From Paeniglutamicibacter sp. Y32M11 (GTDB taxonomy: Bacteria > Actinomycetota > Actinomycetes > Actinomycetales > Micrococcaceae): a DNA stretch of 64,000 nt. The position numbers and the translations under genes were made by a program. The number at the start of each line of letters is the position of its first letter. Positions within the stretch are counted from its first letter, which is position 1. The DNA lies in assembly GCF_019285735.1 (NCBI RefSeq), contig NZ_CP079107.1:4109409-4173408 (forward strand), read 5' to 3'. Under the pieces are notes generated by a model. The model was not told the DNA's origin and did not search any database. It saw nothing but the letters and a program-made list of their open reading frames with translations. Positions 17,297 through 27,136 of the stretch are shown piece by piece.

Positions 17297-17335
17297 ATCG
17301 TTAGTAAATTTATTTACGGTCACCTAATTAACGAT
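17297..17335. promoter_or_regulatory. AT-rich nested inverted repeats before moeZ
   Basis: ATCGTTA (17297-17303) and TAACGAT (17329-17335) form an outer inverted repeat. Inside lies the palindrome GTAAAT-TT-ATTTAC (17304-17317). This is markedly AT-rich against its surroundings and lies in the 97-bp gap before moeZ. It could be an operator or an internal promoter; no regulator is identified. Confidence 0.4.
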
Positions 17336-17358
17336 AGTGGCGACCGGTATTAGAGTGA

Positions 17359-18039
17359 TCAGGCACTGGCTTCCGGAGAACCGTCGACGTCACGGCCTTC
17401 CTCGGTACAGATGCACAGACGATTTCCCTGCGAATCCGTGGCCACCACAAACCTCGGTGCCGCGTTATGGTCAAGTCCTGCGCCAGTTTCTTCCAAAGCG
17501 TCCAAGATGGGTGAGCTCTCGCTGAAGGGAACCGTGACGTCCAGATGGAAGCGGTTCGGATTGGGAGTTGTCGTACTCTGAAACCAAATCGCTGGCCCCC
17601 TGCCGAAGGGGTCGGTGAGGCTGCCATCATTCTGCTTCTTGTATCCCAGTGCCGCGCGCCAGGTTTCCGCAATGGCTTCCTCATTGTCGGTATCAATGGC
17701 GATCTCCACCGTGCGCAATAGATCCGGGCGCGGGGTCGCGCCAACATTTTCCGCTTCGGCAGAAATTGACCTAGCTAAGGCAGCGTCTCGTGCACTCACC
17801 ATGCTGCCGGCGTCATGCGAGGTCAGCGTGATGAAAAGCGTGTCATAGCGCCAGTCGATATCCGGATGGTGATTGGCCTCTTGGGCCAGCGCACCAACCG
17901 TAGAAAACAGGGCCAACGCCGAAGCGGAAGAATCGCACTTCAAAACCGTACGTAACGCACCTAATCCGTATCGCCAGGCGGGCAGTACCTTCAGGTTAGC
18001 TTTAATCTGTTCACTGGTCAGAACGTCTTTTGCAGCCAT
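17359..18039 (-). CDS. Pterin-4a-carbinolamine dehydratase fused to a glyoxalase-like (VOC) domain
   Basis: 226 residues. Residues ~1-100 match pterin-4a-carbinolamine dehydratase: the signature EANHHPDIDWRYDTLFITLT followed by SHDAGS holds the catalytic His-His. Residues ~110-220 look like a single VOC/glyoxalase-like half domain (IWFQSTTTPNPNRFHLDVTV). The dehydratase recycles 4a-hydroxytetrahydropterins. Its place inside a TPP-controlled thiamine operon, 24 bp after thiG, is unexpected and may point to a different role. Confidence 0.82.
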   Translation of the reverse strand: MAAKDVLTSEQIKANLKVLPAWRYGLGALRTVLKCDSSASALALFSTVGALAQEANHHPDIDWRYDTLFITLTSHDAGSMVSARDAALARSISAEAENVGATPRPDLLRTVEIAIDTDNEEAIAETWRAALGYKKQNDGSLTDPFGRGPAIWFQSTTTPNPNRFHLDVTVPFSESSPILDALEETGAGLDHNAAPRFVVATDSQGNRLCICTEEGRDVDGSPEASA

Positions 18040-18063
18040 GATCTTCTCCTTCGCGTAGCCGAT

Positions 18064-19146
<1,083 letters not shown>

Positions 19147-19150
<4 letters not shown>

Positions 19151-20379
19151 GCAGACTCCTGATGTTGGCGAGCGGGTGAGAATCGGTCGGGACGGAAGTG
19201 CTCGAGAGCAGGATCCCGTACACCCGCCAAGAGTTCGGTGATGATGCGGGCTGCAATGGGAGCCAGCAGCACCCCGTGGCGAAAGAACCCGGTGGCGATG
19301 AGCAGTCCCGGAAGTACTGTTCCGTTTGCAGCTGCGACACGTCCCAAGAGGGGTGCGTTATCCGGTGTTCCCGGGCGCGCACGCGCAGTGACTTCGCATA
19401 ATTCGAGCTCATGCACCGCCGGCAGTAGCACCTGGGCATCGCGCAATAGTTGGTGCACGCCACCGGCGCTGGCACCGGCATTTGTGTCCTCGCGGGAGGT
19501 GGCCCCGATGACCACGGTGTGATCGTTGCGCGGCACCACGTACACCGGCAGGCCACGGACCACCCCGCGCACGGTGGCCGTGGTCAAAGGACGCAGGTGT
19601 TCGGGAACGCGCAGGCGCAAAATGTCACCGTGGACCGGGCGCAGGGGAAGAACCAGGTGCTGCGGTAGTCCGCCCAGTTCAAGAGCGCCCAAACCATTAG
19701 CCACAACAACCTCCGGAGCCCGTATTTCGCCTCCGTCATCCAGCAATATCCCCGTGACTGGCGATGCGGTATCGGTGGGGTCCTGGTGCAGCAGTTCGCG
19801 GGCGCGCGCCCTTATCAGGACGTCCTGTGCGCAGCGCCCTTCCCGCTGTGCGGCGACATCGAGAACCTGCTTCTGGATAGCCGCGGCCGCCAAACGAGGA
19901 TCAACTTGATGATCCAGCTTTAGTAAATGCGCCGAGGCGATATTCGGGGCCAGCAGCGGTTCCATGGTGCGAGCCTCACGAATACTGATCCGTGTGGCCT
20001 CAAGACCTAGACGCAGCCGGGCCTGCTGAAGATCCTCCAGGGCTGTACGGTCCGCGGCATCAGCACCCAACATCAGTGTGGGCGTGGCGCGGAAGCCGAT
20101 GTCCATACCCGTCTCGGCAGTAATACGCGTGGCAAATTCTGGCCATCTAGCGGCGGAAGCCAGGGTGAGGGCCAGTAGTTGCTCTTCTTGATAATGCAAC
20201 TCACTGATGGGTGCCAGCATGCCGGCAGCGGCAAACGTTGCCCCGGTGGCGGGTTCTGGGTCAATGAGCGTGATGCGATGACCCGCACGCTGCGCTTCGA
20301 GGGCAATGCTCAGGCCAATGATTCCGCCGCCAATGACGGCAACGTCGCTACAAATGGGGTCGGGCACGGTGCACGACAT
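19147..20379 (-). CDS. thiO: Glycine oxidase
   Basis: 410 residues of the DAO family. The FAD-binding motif VAVIGGGIIGLSIALEAQRAG lies near the N-terminus, and the C-terminal block shows ARPGTPDNAPLLGR and GLLIATGFFRHGVLLAPIAA. It oxidises glycine to the imine used in thiazole formation in aerobic bacteria. The start at 20379 follows AGGAG. It is the first gene after the TPP riboswitch. Confidence 0.93.
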
Positions 20380-20390
20380 TATTGTCTCCT

Positions 20391-20505
20391 TCCCTACGCC
20401 GGTATGAGCCGGATCAGGTTCCACGCCACCTTGATAATTCGGTGACGCCTATCGGTCGGCGCAATCGGCGCCCTCTCAGCCAGCTTTCCTGGCTCCCGCG
20501 GTACT
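20391..20505 (-). promoter_or_regulatory. TPP riboswitch (THI element)
   Basis: Read on the minus strand, this region has the conserved core GGCTGAGAGGGCGCC (pyrimidine-sensing helix) and, at its 3' end, GAACCTGATCCGGCTCAT followed by ACCGGCGTAGGGA (thiamine diphosphate-binding core). It ends 12 nt before the thiO start, so it would control the thiO-thiS-thiG operon by access to the AGGAG site at the start of thiO when thiamine diphosphate is abundant. Confidence 0.95.
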
Positions 20506-20522
20506 GAACTAGTCTATGAGAC

Positions 20523-21203
20523 ATGAGCCAGATCACCGCGCAAGATGAAGCAACACCCGACTTATCCGCAGCAACGATTTCCGCCGCCCGCCTATATGTC
20601 TGCACCGATGCCCGCAGCGAGCGTGGGGATTTTGCCGAGTTCATCACCGCCGCCTACGCCGGCGGTGTGGATATCATCCAGTTACGCGATAAGAGCATTG
20701 ATGCTGCCCACGAGCTTGAATTGCTGGGAGTGCTGAGGGAGGTCGCCGCGAAGTTCGGCAAGCCGTTCTCGGTGAATGATCGCGCCGATTTGGCCATGCT
20801 CTCAGGCGCTCCGGTATTCCATGTGGGCCAAACCGATCTTCCTTTGCCCAGTGTTAGGTCGTTGCTCGGACACGAGGTCGTTCTTGGCCTCTCCAGTCAC
20901 GACCCGGGACAAATCACCGCCGCCGCAGCTAACCCGGATACCGATTACTTCTGCGTCGGACCGCTCTGGGCCACACCGACCAAGCCAGGTCGCGCGGCCG
21001 TGGGACTAGAAATGGTGGAACACGCCGCATCTCTGAAAACGTCCAAGCCGTGGTTTGCCATTGGAGGGATCGACCTCTCAAATGTTGATCAGGTGGTTGC
21101 TGCCGGTGCCTCGCGCATTGTGGTGGTGCGCGCGATCACCGATGCGGATGACCCTGCCGCGGCTGCCCAGGCACTACTTTCGAGGTTGCCAGAAATCGGC
21201 TAA
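20523..21203 (+). CDS. thiE: Thiamine-phosphate synthase
   Basis: 226 residues. Family motifs include LYVCTDARSERGDF, GGVDIIQLRDKSID, FSVNDRADLA, GLSSHDPGQI, YFCVGPLWATPTKPGR and PWFAIGGID. It condenses hydroxymethylpyrimidine diphosphate with thiazole phosphate. It is divergent from the TPP-controlled operon and only 17 bp from the riboswitch 5' end, so the two promoters overlap. The start has only a weak GAG upstream and may be near-leaderless. Confidence 0.94.
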   Translation: MSQITAQDEATPDLSAATISAARLYVCTDARSERGDFAEFITAAYAGGVDIIQLRDKSIDAAHELELLGVLREVAAKFGKPFSVNDRADLAMLSGAPVFHVGQTDLPLPSVRSLLGHEVVLGLSSHDPGQITAAAANPDTDYFCVGPLWATPTKPGRAAVGLEMVEHAASLKTSKPWFAIGGIDLSNVDQVVAAGASRIVVVRAITDADDPAAAAQALLSRLPEIG

Positions 21204-21326
21204 GCGGCAGGGTCACCGGACCCCAGATGCGCCGGATTCCTCACGAATTGGCCGTTCCTCACCGCATTGAACCTGAGGCCAAGAGACGGTAGCCCGGGCA
21301 GAACATGGCACCTCAAGAGACCTTCC

Positions 21327-21355
21327 TTGACAAAATATCTGAGTCTACTCATAAT
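21327..21355 (+). promoter_or_regulatory. Promoter with TetR-type operator in the spacer
   Basis: TTGACA (21327-21332) and CATAAT (21350-21355) are 17 bp apart. The palindrome TGAGT-CT-ACTCA (21340-21351) fills the spacer and touches the -10 box. A near-identical palindrome lies in front of the tetR gene at 25844-25855, so both are inferred to bind that regulator. Confidence 0.75.
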
Positions 21356-21429
21356 TGAGTATGATCGGTTGGGTGGAAGGTGGAGTCCTCCGTGCACAAT
21401 TCACACGAGGCAGAAGGTCAAGAGTTGCT

Positions 21430-22304
21430 ATGACGATGTCACCACATGAAGAGGAATCCACCTCGATGCGGTTCGTGGCGGCGCCAACCCGGACCATCAC
21501 CGCCGCGGGTGCACACTTCGTGTACCGAGAGCTCGGCGATGAAATTGATCGTGAGGTGCCGCTAGTGGCACTGACACATCTTGGTGCAAACCTCGACAGC
21601 TGGGACCCGGAACTTATCGACGCGCTCGCCACCCAACGCCGGGTGATCCTGATCGGGTATCGAGGAGTTGGCTCGTCCAGCGGGACCCCGCGGGACCGGT
21701 TCGATCAGATGGCACAGGACGCGATCGCTGCCATCCGCGCTCTGGGCCTAACCCGGGTTGACCTGTTCGGATTGTCGATGGGCGGCATGGTCGTTCAAGA
21801 GGTTCTCCGGCTTGCTCCGGATCTGGTGGACCGGGTCATTCTCGCCGGGACCGGCCCTCAGGGCGGCCCCGGATTGACCCGGATGACGGGTACCTTTGTG
21901 CGCGGAATTCTGCGCGGGGCTGCGAGCCTCACGAACCCGACGACGCTGCTCTTCTTCACCCGAAGCGACAACGCCAAGCACGCGGCGAGGGCGTACCAAG
22001 CACGGCTCAAGCTACGCCGTATCGGTAGGGATAAGCCGGTGCGACCCGGCGTCCTGGTGGCACAGCTACGTGCGGTCAAACGGTGGGGCAGCAACCGAAT
22101 CCCCCCTCTGGGCCCAAGTTCCCAAGACCGGTGCTGATCCTGCACGGCGATTCCGACCGCATGGTCAGCGTCGGGAACGCCGATGCCCTGCTGCGGTCAT
22201 TCCCCCAGGCCCAGCTGCAGGTTTTTCCGGACTCCGGTCACGGCGTCGCATTCCAGAATCGACAGTCCATCACCGGCACCGTCAATCAATTCCTCCGCCG
22301 CTAA
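21430..22304 (+). pseudogene. Alpha/beta hydrolase, frameshifted
   Basis: The first frame (21430 to about 22085) encodes FVYRELGDEI, the oxyanion region THLGANLDSWDPELID, the nucleophile elbow DLFGLSMGGMV and a cap region. It then runs into unrelated sequence. The rest (LILHGDSDRMVSVGNA with its Asp, and SGHGVAF with the catalytic His) continues in another frame to 22304. One extra G in TGGGG at 22084-22088 would restore a protein that aligns end to end with the intact hydrolase at 23412. It is either a disrupted gene or a homopolymer sequencing error. Confidence 0.8.
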
Positions 22305-22354
22305 ACACGGCGCCTTCACCAACGCCAAGACACTGACATCAAGGAGATAGATTC

Positions 22355-23350
22355 GTGCGAGCATTCACCATAAACAAGTACAAAGCGCCCCTACGCGAGG
22401 CCAACATCCAGGAGCCCACCGTGGGCGAACGGGACGTGTTGGTGCAGATTCTCGCGGCCGGCGTCAACCAGCTTGATGAGAAAATCCGGGACGGGGAGTT
22501 CAAGACGATCCTGCCCTACAAGACCCCGCTTACCCTCGGCCACGACGTCGCGGGCACCGTCCTGAGCGTCGGCTCACAGGTCCGCGGCTTCAAGGCCGGC
22601 GATACGGTGTTCGCCAGGCCGCGGGATCACCGGATCGGGACCTTCGCCGAACGCATCGCGATCGACGAGGCAGACGTAGCTCTCGCGCCGACCACGATTG
22701 ATGCCATCGAGGCAGCGTCCCTGCCGCTGGTGGCACTGACGGCCTGGCAGGCGCTGGTGGTCAGGGGAAATGTGCAGCCCGGCCAGAAGGTCCTGATCCA
22801 TGCCGGTGCCGGCGGCGTCGGATCAATCACCATCCAGCTAGCCAAACACCTCGGCGCCCACGTGGCCACCACCTCGTCGGCCAAGAACGCCGACTTTGTC
22901 CGTGGACTCGGAGCGGACGACGTCATCGACTACCGTACCCAGGACTTCGAAAAGGAGCTCTCCGGGTACGACCTGGTGCTGGACAGCCTCGGCGGGGAGA
23001 ACTTGGAGAAATCCTTGCGGATCCTCCGCCCGGGCGGGAAAGCGATCGGGATCTCCGGCCCACCGGACCCTGACTTCGCCCGCAAGGCCGGCATGAATCC
23101 GGTGCTCCGTTTGGCGATCACCGCGCTGAGCGCCAAGATCCGCAAGCAGGCCAAGAAGCTCGGTGTGAGCTACGAGTTCCTCTTCATGGACTCCAGCGGC
23201 GACCAGCTGCGCGAGATCGCGGCCCTCGTCGATAGTGGCGTGCTGCGACCGGTCGTGGGAAAGACCTTCCCCTTCGAGCAGGCTCCGCAGGCCCTCGAGG
23301 CACTGGCCAAGGGTGGCATCCGCGGCAAGGCCGTCATCACCGGCGCCTGA
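22355..23350 (+). CDS. NADP-dependent quinone-oxidoreductase-like MDR enzyme
   Basis: 331 residues of the medium-chain dehydrogenase/reductase superfamily without zinc-site cysteines. It has the GHDVAGTVLSVG block, the cofactor motif IHAGAGGVGSITIQLAKHLG and the C-terminal GKAVITGA typical of QOR-like enzymes. GTG start with AAGGAGA upstream. It probably reduces quinones or alpha,beta-unsaturated carbonyls with NADPH. It is the second gene under the TetR-type promoter, 50 bp after the frameshifted hydrolase. Confidence 0.88.
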   Translation: MRAFTINKYKAPLREANIQEPTVGERDVLVQILAAGVNQLDEKIRDGEFKTILPYKTPLTLGHDVAGTVLSVGSQVRGFKAGDTVFARPRDHRIGTFAERIAIDEADVALAPTTIDAIEAASLPLVALTAWQALVVRGNVQPGQKVLIHAGAGGVGSITIQLAKHLGAHVATTSSAKNADFVRGLGADDVIDYRTQDFEKELSGYDLVLDSLGGENLEKSLRILRPGGKAIGISGPPDPDFARKAGMNPVLRLAITALSAKIRKQAKKLGVSYEFLFMDSSGDQLREIAALVDSGVLRPVVGKTFPFEQAPQALEALAKGGIRGKAVITGA

Positions 23351-23411
23351 CCCGAAGCACGTCGCGGACCAGCAGCATTCCGCAAGTCCCAACCGAGAAG
23401 GAGCAATTATC

Positions 23412-24269
23412 GTGACCACCACCAACGATCCAGTCATCACCGCATACGCCCAGGCCCCCACCAAGTCCATCACCGCGCGAGGCATCAGCTTTGCCTACCG
23501 CGAGCTTGGCCCCAAGGGTGGCATCCCCGTCGTATTCTTCGTGCACCTCGCCGCGACCCTGGACAACTGGGATCCGCGCATCGTCGACGCCATCGCGCAG
23601 GGCCGCCACGTCATCACCTTCGACCAGCAGGGCGTCGGGGCCTCCTCCGGAACGGTTCCCGACACCCTCGAGGCCGCCGCCGACGACGCCTATGCATTCA
23701 TCAGCGCGCTCGGGTTCGAGAAGATCGACGCGTTCACCTTCTCCGTGGGTGGCTTCATCGCCCAAGACCTAGTCGTTAAACACCCCGAGCTCATCCGCAA
23801 GCTAGTGCTCACCGGCACCGGACCCCGCGGCGGCAAGAACATCGACAAGGTCGTGGCTGTGACCTACTGGGACATCCTGCGGGCAACGCTGACCCGTTCC
23901 GATCCCAAGGAGTTCCTCTTCTTCGACCGCGACAAGGTGGGCAAGAAGGCGGGCAAGGCCTTTGTGGATCGTCTCACGGAGCGTACCGCGGACCGCGACA
24001 AGGCCATCACCACCGCGGCCTTGCGCACCCAGCTCAAGGCCATCGTGAGCTACGGCCGCTCGGCGCCCTCGGACCTGTCGGTATTCACCGGGCCGACGCT
24101 GATCGCCAACGGCGACAATGACCGGATGGTTCCCTCCATCCTCTCCGCTGACCTGCACCAGCGCATCAAGGGTTCGGAGCTGATCATCTACCCAAATTCC
24201 GGGCACGGTGGCATCTTCCAATACTGGGAGAAGTTCGCCCCGGTTGCCGCGGAGTTCCTCGCCGAGTAA
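23412..24269 (+). CDS. Alpha/beta hydrolase
   Basis: 285 residues from a GTG at 23412 preceded by AAGGAG. The oxyanion region is VHLAATLDNWDPRIVD. The nucleophile elbow reads TFSVGGFIAQD, with Ser in the expected place (S-x-G-G form). The catalytic Asp lies in GDNDRMV and the His in NSGHGGIFQ. It is a paralogue of the frameshifted gene at 21430. The haloperoxidase/esterase-like fold is clear but the substrate is unknown. Confidence 0.87.
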   Translation: MTTTNDPVITAYAQAPTKSITARGISFAYRELGPKGGIPVVFFVHLAATLDNWDPRIVDAIAQGRHVITFDQQGVGASSGTVPDTLEAAADDAYAFISALGFEKIDAFTFSVGGFIAQDLVVKHPELIRKLVLTGTGPRGGKNIDKVVAVTYWDILRATLTRSDPKEFLFFDRDKVGKKAGKAFVDRLTERTADRDKAITTAALRTQLKAIVSYGRSAPSDLSVFTGPTLIANGDNDRMVPSILSADLHQRIKGSELIIYPNSGHGGIFQYWEKFAPVAAEFLAE

Positions 24270-24307
24270 TCCCCCGCAAGCGCATCAAACGAACGGAAGG
24301 CATGATC

Positions 24308-25108
24308 ATGAGCGAAAGCATCAGCACCGCACCAGAGGTAACGAAGCGCTTCACCTCCTCCATCCTGTTATGGATGCGCACCGATCAACCGCGCCAGACG
24401 GGCATGGGTTATTGGAAGGGCCCGCATTCGGGCATTATCGCCAACACACCGGGTTTGACGGAGTATCGCCAGATCCACCTCGCCGAGGCCAACCCCGGCC
24501 GATGGCCGGCGCACGACACCCTGGAAACCGCGATTCCGGCCGAGCGCAAAATCGACGGCATCGCCGAAGTCACTTTCGAGAACGTGCTCTCCCCGCTGGC
24601 CGGCCGCAAGCAGACGGCGCTGGCGTTCGAGGACGAGGTCAACGTGTTCCGCCGTACCCTGCTGTACGCCGGGCCCCCAAATTCATCGCGCTGGTACGAC
24701 GTCGCACCCGGCTCGCAGCCCGGATCACGTGCCGTCCTCTACCTTCGCCGCAGGGAGGGTGTCGGCACGCTGGAATTTCACCGATTTGTCAAGAAGGTTC
24801 TGGTGCCCGCACTGGTAGACACCGGGGTATTGCGAGAACTTCGGACGCAGGTGTTCCTGCCCTGGAGCGAGAAGCTCTGGGACACCCCGAACGTTGCCCA
24901 TGACAACCCCGACGGGCAGCAGCTGCACGCCTCGGTCATCCTCGGGTTTGCCGATAACGGTGCTCGCGACGCATTTTTCACCGGCAGTCTGGCCGCACGA
25001 CTCACCGAACTTATCGTCCCGATGGCTTCGGCGATCCACGCGTATGACGTGGATGCGACCCTGCGATACGTGAAGAACGGACAGATTCTGCCCCACGCCG
25101 AGGTCTGA
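24308..25108 (+). CDS. EthD/dimeric alpha-beta barrel domain protein
   Basis: 266 residues. Two ferredoxin-like repeats can be seen. The first has WMRTDQPRQTGMGYWKGPHSGI and GLTEYRQIHLAE, typical of EthD-type dimeric barrels; the second spans roughly residues 140-260 with similar beta strands. The ATG at 24308 is preferred to 24302 because GGAAGG (24295-24300) is then 7 nt away. EthD-like proteins often accompany oxidoreductases that act on aromatic or ether compounds. The exact role is unknown. Confidence 0.65.
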   Translation: MSESISTAPEVTKRFTSSILLWMRTDQPRQTGMGYWKGPHSGIIANTPGLTEYRQIHLAEANPGRWPAHDTLETAIPAERKIDGIAEVTFENVLSPLAGRKQTALAFEDEVNVFRRTLLYAGPPNSSRWYDVAPGSQPGSRAVLYLRRREGVGTLEFHRFVKKVLVPALVDTGVLRELRTQVFLPWSEKLWDTPNVAHDNPDGQQLHASVILGFADNGARDAFFTGSLAARLTELIVPMASAIHAYDVDATLRYVKNGQILPHAEV

Positions 25109-25142
25109 GCGGCTAGCGTTCTAGTGATAGTAGAAAAGAGGT

Positions 25143-25191
25143 GAGGCCTCTGGCCCGGCAGGTCCATTGGATCCGCCGGGCCAGAAGCCTC
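25143..25191. terminator. Bidirectional terminator between the EthD-like gene and tetR
   Basis: A long GC-rich stem (25143-25159 with 25175-25191, one 2-nt mismatch) lies between converging genes. Read on the minus strand it is followed by the T-rich CTCTTTTCT, which suits termination of tetR. Confidence 0.8.
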
Positions 25192-25215
25192 GTCATTTGA
25201 TGACCTGCTACCGGA

Positions 25216-25818
25216 TCAGCGAGGCAGGATTGCCGCAAGCTGCGTGCGGATCTGCGCAAGAATCTCTTGCGTGCTCGCACTGGCATTCACGCTTGTCGCC
25301 AGAACCAGGAACATGATTGCCGAGGCCACCCCTGCCAGTGTTGCTGCCGCCGGTGCCGAGATCTGGGCTCGCTCAACAAGGATCTCGGCGACGGCCTCCT
25401 GGGTTTGCGCGACGATGGACAGGGCTTCGGCGTGGTGTGGTTCGGCGGGGTCTCCAAAGACCATCTCCCGCAGGTACGTGCGGCCATTCTCGACTTGAAC
25501 CCGGTTGCAGTCCACAACTTCTGCAATGAGGGCCAGCACCCCGTCAAGGGCGCTTTGCGCGTCGGTGGCCGCCGCGCGCCCGCGCTCCAGCGCTGCGGCG
25601 TAGTGGATGTTCTGTACCAGCAGCAGCAGCTCGCCCTTGGTCCTGGCATAGAGGAACAGGGTGCCGGTGCCGATATCCGCGGCATCGGCGATCTGCTGGG
25701 TAGTGACTTCGTCGACGCCGTACTCGGCGAACAACTGACTGGCGGCCGCGGTGATGCGCTCGAGCTTGGCCTGCTTGTTCCGCTCGCGTCGACCGAGGGG
25801 CTGGGGCTCGACTGGCAT
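25216..25818 (-). CDS. TetR-family transcriptional regulator
   Basis: 200 residues. The N-terminal helix-turn-helix spans about residues 15-60 (LFAEYGVDEVTTQQIADAAD, then GTGTLFLYARTKGELL); the remaining helical ligand domain ends in a short basic tail. The start at 25818 follows a strong AGGAGG; the longer frame has no family similarity. Its promoter region carries a 12-bp palindrome matching one in the promoter at 21327, so it likely represses itself and the neighbouring oxidoreductase operon until an electrophile or aromatic ligand binds. Confidence 0.9.
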   Translation of the reverse strand: MPVEPQPLGRRERNKQAKLERITAAASQLFAEYGVDEVTTQQIADAADIGTGTLFLYARTKGELLLLVQNIHYAAALERGRAAATDAQSALDGVLALIAEVVDCNRVQVENGRTYLREMVFGDPAEPHHAEALSIVAQTQEAVAEILVERAQISAPAAATLAGVASAIMFLVLATSVNASASTQEILAQIRTQLAAILPR

Positions 25819-25843
25819 CGGGGGTTCCTCCTGGAATAAACTA

Positions 25844-25870
25844 TGACTAGACTCAGTTTTGATTATAGTC
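25844..25870. promoter_or_regulatory. tetR promoter and second TetR-type operator
   Basis: The palindrome TGACT-AG-ACTCA (25844-25855) lies between a minus-strand TATAAT (25862-25867) and the tetR ribosome binding site. Compared with the site at 21340-21351, 14 of 16 positions of the extended motif are identical. On the plus strand a weak TATAGT at 25865-25870 could drive the divergent old yellow enzyme gene. Confidence 0.65.
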
Positions 25871-25984
25871 ACTGTTGTTTGGGCTCGGAAATATCTCTAC
25901 TCATTCTCCCACGATGGTGCGAGACCACCGGGTCTCGCGCCGGAAACGGTGCCTCTCCACTGAGTTGCAAAGGAAACCCTCCAT

Positions 25985-27055
25985 ATGACGTCCCCTTCCC
26001 TGTGGCAGCCGTTCACTCTCGGCCGGATTGAACTGCCCCATCGCCTGGCCCTGGCACCCATGACCCGCAACCGCTCAAACGCCGATGGCACGCCCGGTGA
26101 GCACGTGGCGGCCTACTACGCCCAGCGCGCATCACTGGGCCTGGTGATCAGCGAGGGAACCCAGCCCTCCGCGGACGGCCAGGGCTACTTCAACACGCCC
26201 GGCATCTACACCCCCGAACACATCGAGGCCTGGCGGAACGTCGCCGACGCGGTGCATGAGAAGGGTGGGCACCTGTTCATCCAGCTGATGCATGTCGGCC
26301 GAATCTCTCACCCGGAGAACACCGAGCACCACCGCCAGTCAGTCGCCCCGTCGGCGATCTCCGCCGAGCAGGAGATCTACACCGCCACGGGGCCGAAGCA
26401 AACGCCCTCCCCGCGCGAACTGAGCATCGAAGAGATCAAGGAAGTCATCGGCGAGTTCCGGCACGCCGCGGCCGCGGCCATCGCCGCAGGAGCGGACGGG
26501 GTGGAAATTCACGCCGCCAACGGCTACCTGCTGCACCAGTTTCTGGCCCCGAATGCCAATGAGCGCACCGACGAATATGGCGGATCGGTTCAGAACCGCT
26601 CCCGCTTTGTCGTCGAGGTCGCACGGGCCGTGGCGGAGGAAATCGGCGCGGAGCGCACCGGCATCCGCATCTCCCCCGCCTTCCCACTCGGCGGTCTCAA
26701 CGAGGGTGACGCCGCGGCGGTGCACGCCCAGTACCAGCATCTGGTGGGCGAGCTCGCCACGCTGAACCTGGTCTACCTGCACGTCCACCACCTGGGTGAC
26801 GACCTCTTGCTACGCTCCTTGCGCGACGTCTGGCCCACCGCGGTACTCGTGGTCCGCTACGGCCGCGATCGCGACTCGATTGCCGCCGACATCGACGCGG
26901 GCCTGGCAGACATTGCCCCGTTGGGGCGCTTCGCCCTCGCCAACCCGGACGTTGTTGAGCGGCTGCGCACCGATGCGCCGCTCAACGACCTCGACCCGAG
27001 AACGCTCTACACCGGAGGGGCCAACGGCTACATCGATTACCCGGTCCTCGCCTAG
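25985..27055 (+). CDS. Old yellow enzyme family NADH:flavin oxidoreductase
   Basis: 356 residues. The FMN-barrel landmarks are LALAPMTRNRSNADGTPGE, FIQLMHVGRISHP, the catalytic pair region GVEIHAANGYLLHQFLAP, NERTDEYGGSVQNRSRF and IRISPAFPLGG. It is closest in style to N-ethylmaleimide reductase. It reduces activated C=C bonds or nitro groups with NAD(P)H. It is divergent from tetR across 166 bp that hold the shared operator and an 8-bp hairpin (25919-25938). Confidence 0.93.
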   Translation: MTSPSLWQPFTLGRIELPHRLALAPMTRNRSNADGTPGEHVAAYYAQRASLGLVISEGTQPSADGQGYFNTPGIYTPEHIEAWRNVADAVHEKGGHLFIQLMHVGRISHPENTEHHRQSVAPSAISAEQEIYTATGPKQTPSPRELSIEEIKEVIGEFRHAAAAAIAAGADGVEIHAANGYLLHQFLAPNANERTDEYGGSVQNRSRFVVEVARAVAEEIGAERTGIRISPAFPLGGLNEGDAAAVHAQYQHLVGELATLNLVYLHVHHLGDDLLLRSLRDVWPTAVLVVRYGRDRDSIAADIDAGLADIAPLGRFALANPDVVERLRTDAPLNDLDPRTLYTGGANGYIDYPVLA

Positions 27056-27136
27056 GTCTGATACCACCACACCACCGGGCGCCGCTGTGCGGATTCGCCC
27101 GAACATCAACGTCCTAGAGCAAAGGAAACACCCATC

